From assembly GCA_964036045.1 (NCBI GenBank), contig OZ038381.1, positions 128,843,708 to 128,907,707 of the forward strand: 64,000 bases of DNA, read 5' to 3'. This document shows, in pieces, positions 62,376-64,000 of this stretch (position 1 is the first letter of the stretch; every line of letters begins with the position of its first letter). The notes beneath the pieces are model-generated. The model did no database searches. It was not told the origin of the DNA and saw only the letters and a program-made list of their open reading frames with translations. The DNA comes from Eutreptiella sp. 'Long Island Sound 2002' (taxonomy: Eukaryota; Euglenozoa; Euglenophyceae; Eutreptiales; Eutreptiaceae). The translations under genes and the position numbers were made by a program.

Positions 62376-64000
62376 GGGGCCAGGAAGGGTTCAGGGCACG
62401 GGAAGGGCGCGCAGGGGCACGGGCAGGGAGCCCAGGTGCAGGGGGCAGGGCGAGGGGCGGTGGGTGAGCAAGCGGGCCAGGGCGGGGGGGACGGGGGGCG
62501 GGACCCGCGGCACGGGCAGGGGGCTGGAAAGGGGCCCAAGGGCAAGGGCAAGGGCGCCGCGGGCCCCAAGGGACAGGCGAGACGGGGCATGGGAGCCCAG
62601 GGGGGAGGGCGGGACGAAGGGAGGGGGCCGGGGAGCGGGGTGCCCCGGCAGCCGGACGTGCAGCCGGTGTGGTGCATCCCCCCCGGCATCCAACAGATGC
62701 CGGCGCACCACACCCACCACCACCACCACCACCACCACCACCACCTCTACAACATCGACCCTGACGCCGGCGAGCTCGTCCCCCCCCAACCCCCACGACC
62801 CCGGCACCAGCCAGCCCCCCCCGCGCCGAGGGCGGAGCCGGCGCGGATGGCCTCGGCGGAGGGGGAGCGGGGCGCGGCATCGGCGCCGCAGGCACAGGGG
62901 CAGCAAGGGGAGCCGGCGCGGGGGGGAGAGGGGGGCCGGCCATGGGACCGGGACTGGGGCGCGGTCCCGGACCCTCTGGGGGAAAAGGCCCTCCCCCTGG
63001 TGGGGGAGGTGTACGGGTGGTTGTGCTGGGCCAACCAGGGGACCACCAGGGGGTTGAGGAACCGGCCCTTCGATGCCGTGCTCCTCCGCAGAGACGGCGG
63101 AAACCGAGAGGGACCCCCTGGGGGGTGGGCAGCCCCAGAGGACCATGAGAGGGTCCTCAGGTCAGTGATCGGGGCGGCGTGGCCCGACAGGGAGCCCACG
63201 TGGCCAGCCTTCCTGGAAGGGGGAGCGGTGCTCCGCATCACGGATGCGGACGCCAACAACTGGCTCCCCCGGGCTTTGCGCAGCGCCCTCGCCCACTGGC
63301 GCTACCGCCGGCGCAACCCGCCGCCGCCACAGCCCCAGCCCTCACACAAGCGGCGGCGCAGGTGATGCCCCAGACGGCGGATGCGAGAGAGTGGGGGGGG
63401 GGGGCTGGGCCCCCCGACCCACGCCCCCCCCCCGGTACGGCACGACGCATGAGAGCGTGCCACCTCCCGCGGGAGGGAGGGCGGAGACAACAGCACGGGG
63501 GGGAACCTGCTGCCCCGCAGCCGGCTAACCGCTGACCGCTAACCCTCACGGCCGCCCCCGGCCGGCCAGGGCCTGCACGAGGGTCCGGCTCTAGGTAGAG
63601 GGGGGCGGGGGAAGGGCGCGACCCCCCAGCCGATGGCTGGCCCCCGGGGCCGGGACCGCCATGCCGCCCCCCCCCCCCCCGGCCGTCAGGAGGCGTCGCC
63701 AGGGGACCAGAGGGCCCCCCCACTCCCCCCCCCCCCCCCTCCCACTCAGGCCCGAGAGCGGGCGGGGGGGCGGCCCCCCCACCCCCCCCCCCCCGCACCC
63801 CCCCAGCTGGGGAGCCACAGGCGCTGCCCTCCGCCCCCCCGGAGCCGAGGGGACGCCCCCCCCCCAGAAGGGACGGCGACGCGGTGGGGGGAGCAGCGGC
63901 TGGACCTGCTCCCGCGAGCCCACACTAGCGTGCCGGAGCAACGCGCACCACAGAACAGTATGGAGGCCGCGCCCCACATGACCCACCCGTGACCACAGCC
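62376..64000 (+). pseudogene. Plus-strand copy of the His-tract ORF and 3' flank
   Basis: Starts at the head-to-head junction with the Gly/Lys-rich part (no N-terminus). It continues through a His tract (62,711-62,745), LYNIDPDAGELV, PWDRDWGAVPDPLGEKALPL, VGEVYGWLCWANQGTTRG, NRPFDAVLLRRDGGN, APEDHERVLRSVIGAAWPD, ITDADANNWLPRALRSAL and KRRRR, stopping at TGA 63,363-63,365. The last ~330 codons are open without break, so this is the best copy of the C-terminal domain. The 3' flank, with C runs up to about 16 bases, continues past the window edge. The basic end could be a nuclear localisation signal. Confidence 0.8.

Overview
This window is nuclear DNA of a eukaryote with a large, repeat-rich genome. 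Nearly everything recognisable in it is a transposable element or a tandem array, and no ordinary host gene can be supported. I suspect an alga: the decayed gag on the minus strand at 0.2-1.9 kb reminds me of gag proteins in charophyte genomes such as Chara. That is memory, not a search, so treat the organism as open. No tRNA, rRNA, CRISPR or bacterial-type gene was seen.

Left part (1-37.85 kb, mixed base composition). From left to right: a decayed minus-strand Ty3/gypsy gag; a low-complexity stretch without genes; minus-strand relics of the GC-rich non-LTR family that dominates the right end; an old plus-strand Ty3/gypsy chromovirus (7.68-22.95 kb) full of frameshifts; and, inside its integrase gene, a young complete chromovirus (11,767-22,530). 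The young element has two 532-bp LTRs with no difference that I can see, a 5-bp target duplication (CTGGT), a primer-binding site matching initiator tRNA-Met, and a polypurine tract. Its gag and pol lie in one reading frame separated by a single TAG. Both plus-strand elements carry, between protease and reverse transcriptase, a domain that resembles a Dam-type adenine methyltransferase fold. At 28.4-37.85 kb lies a third, minus-strand Ty3-type element with a long unrecognised extra reading frame after pol. Its RT has Asn in place of catalytic Asp.

Right part (37.85-64 kb, very GC-rich). A minisatellite with a ~128-bp dimeric unit (38.27-41.48 kb) is followed by a ~418-bp dimeric satellite (42.48-47.0 kb). 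The second array ends at the first ORF of a large non-LTR (LINE-type) retrotransposon, an arrangement resembling the tandem promoter monomers of mouse L1. The element encodes a C3H zinc-finger ORF1; an interrupted ORF2 with a C2H2 finger, AP-type endonuclease and reverse transcriptase; and further downstream frames, including one with 53-residue repeats, a His tract and a conserved C-terminal domain. Two more copies of that last ORF and its 3' flank sit head to head at 60.2-64.0 kb. A diverged relative lies at 6.9-7.5 kb.

How the parts relate: the young chromovirus looks structurally competent apart from the gag stop, which probably controls the gag:pol ratio. The other elements are dead or interrupted. 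Several breaks in the GC-rich part fall in C or G runs, so sequencing error is a live alternative to true decay there.
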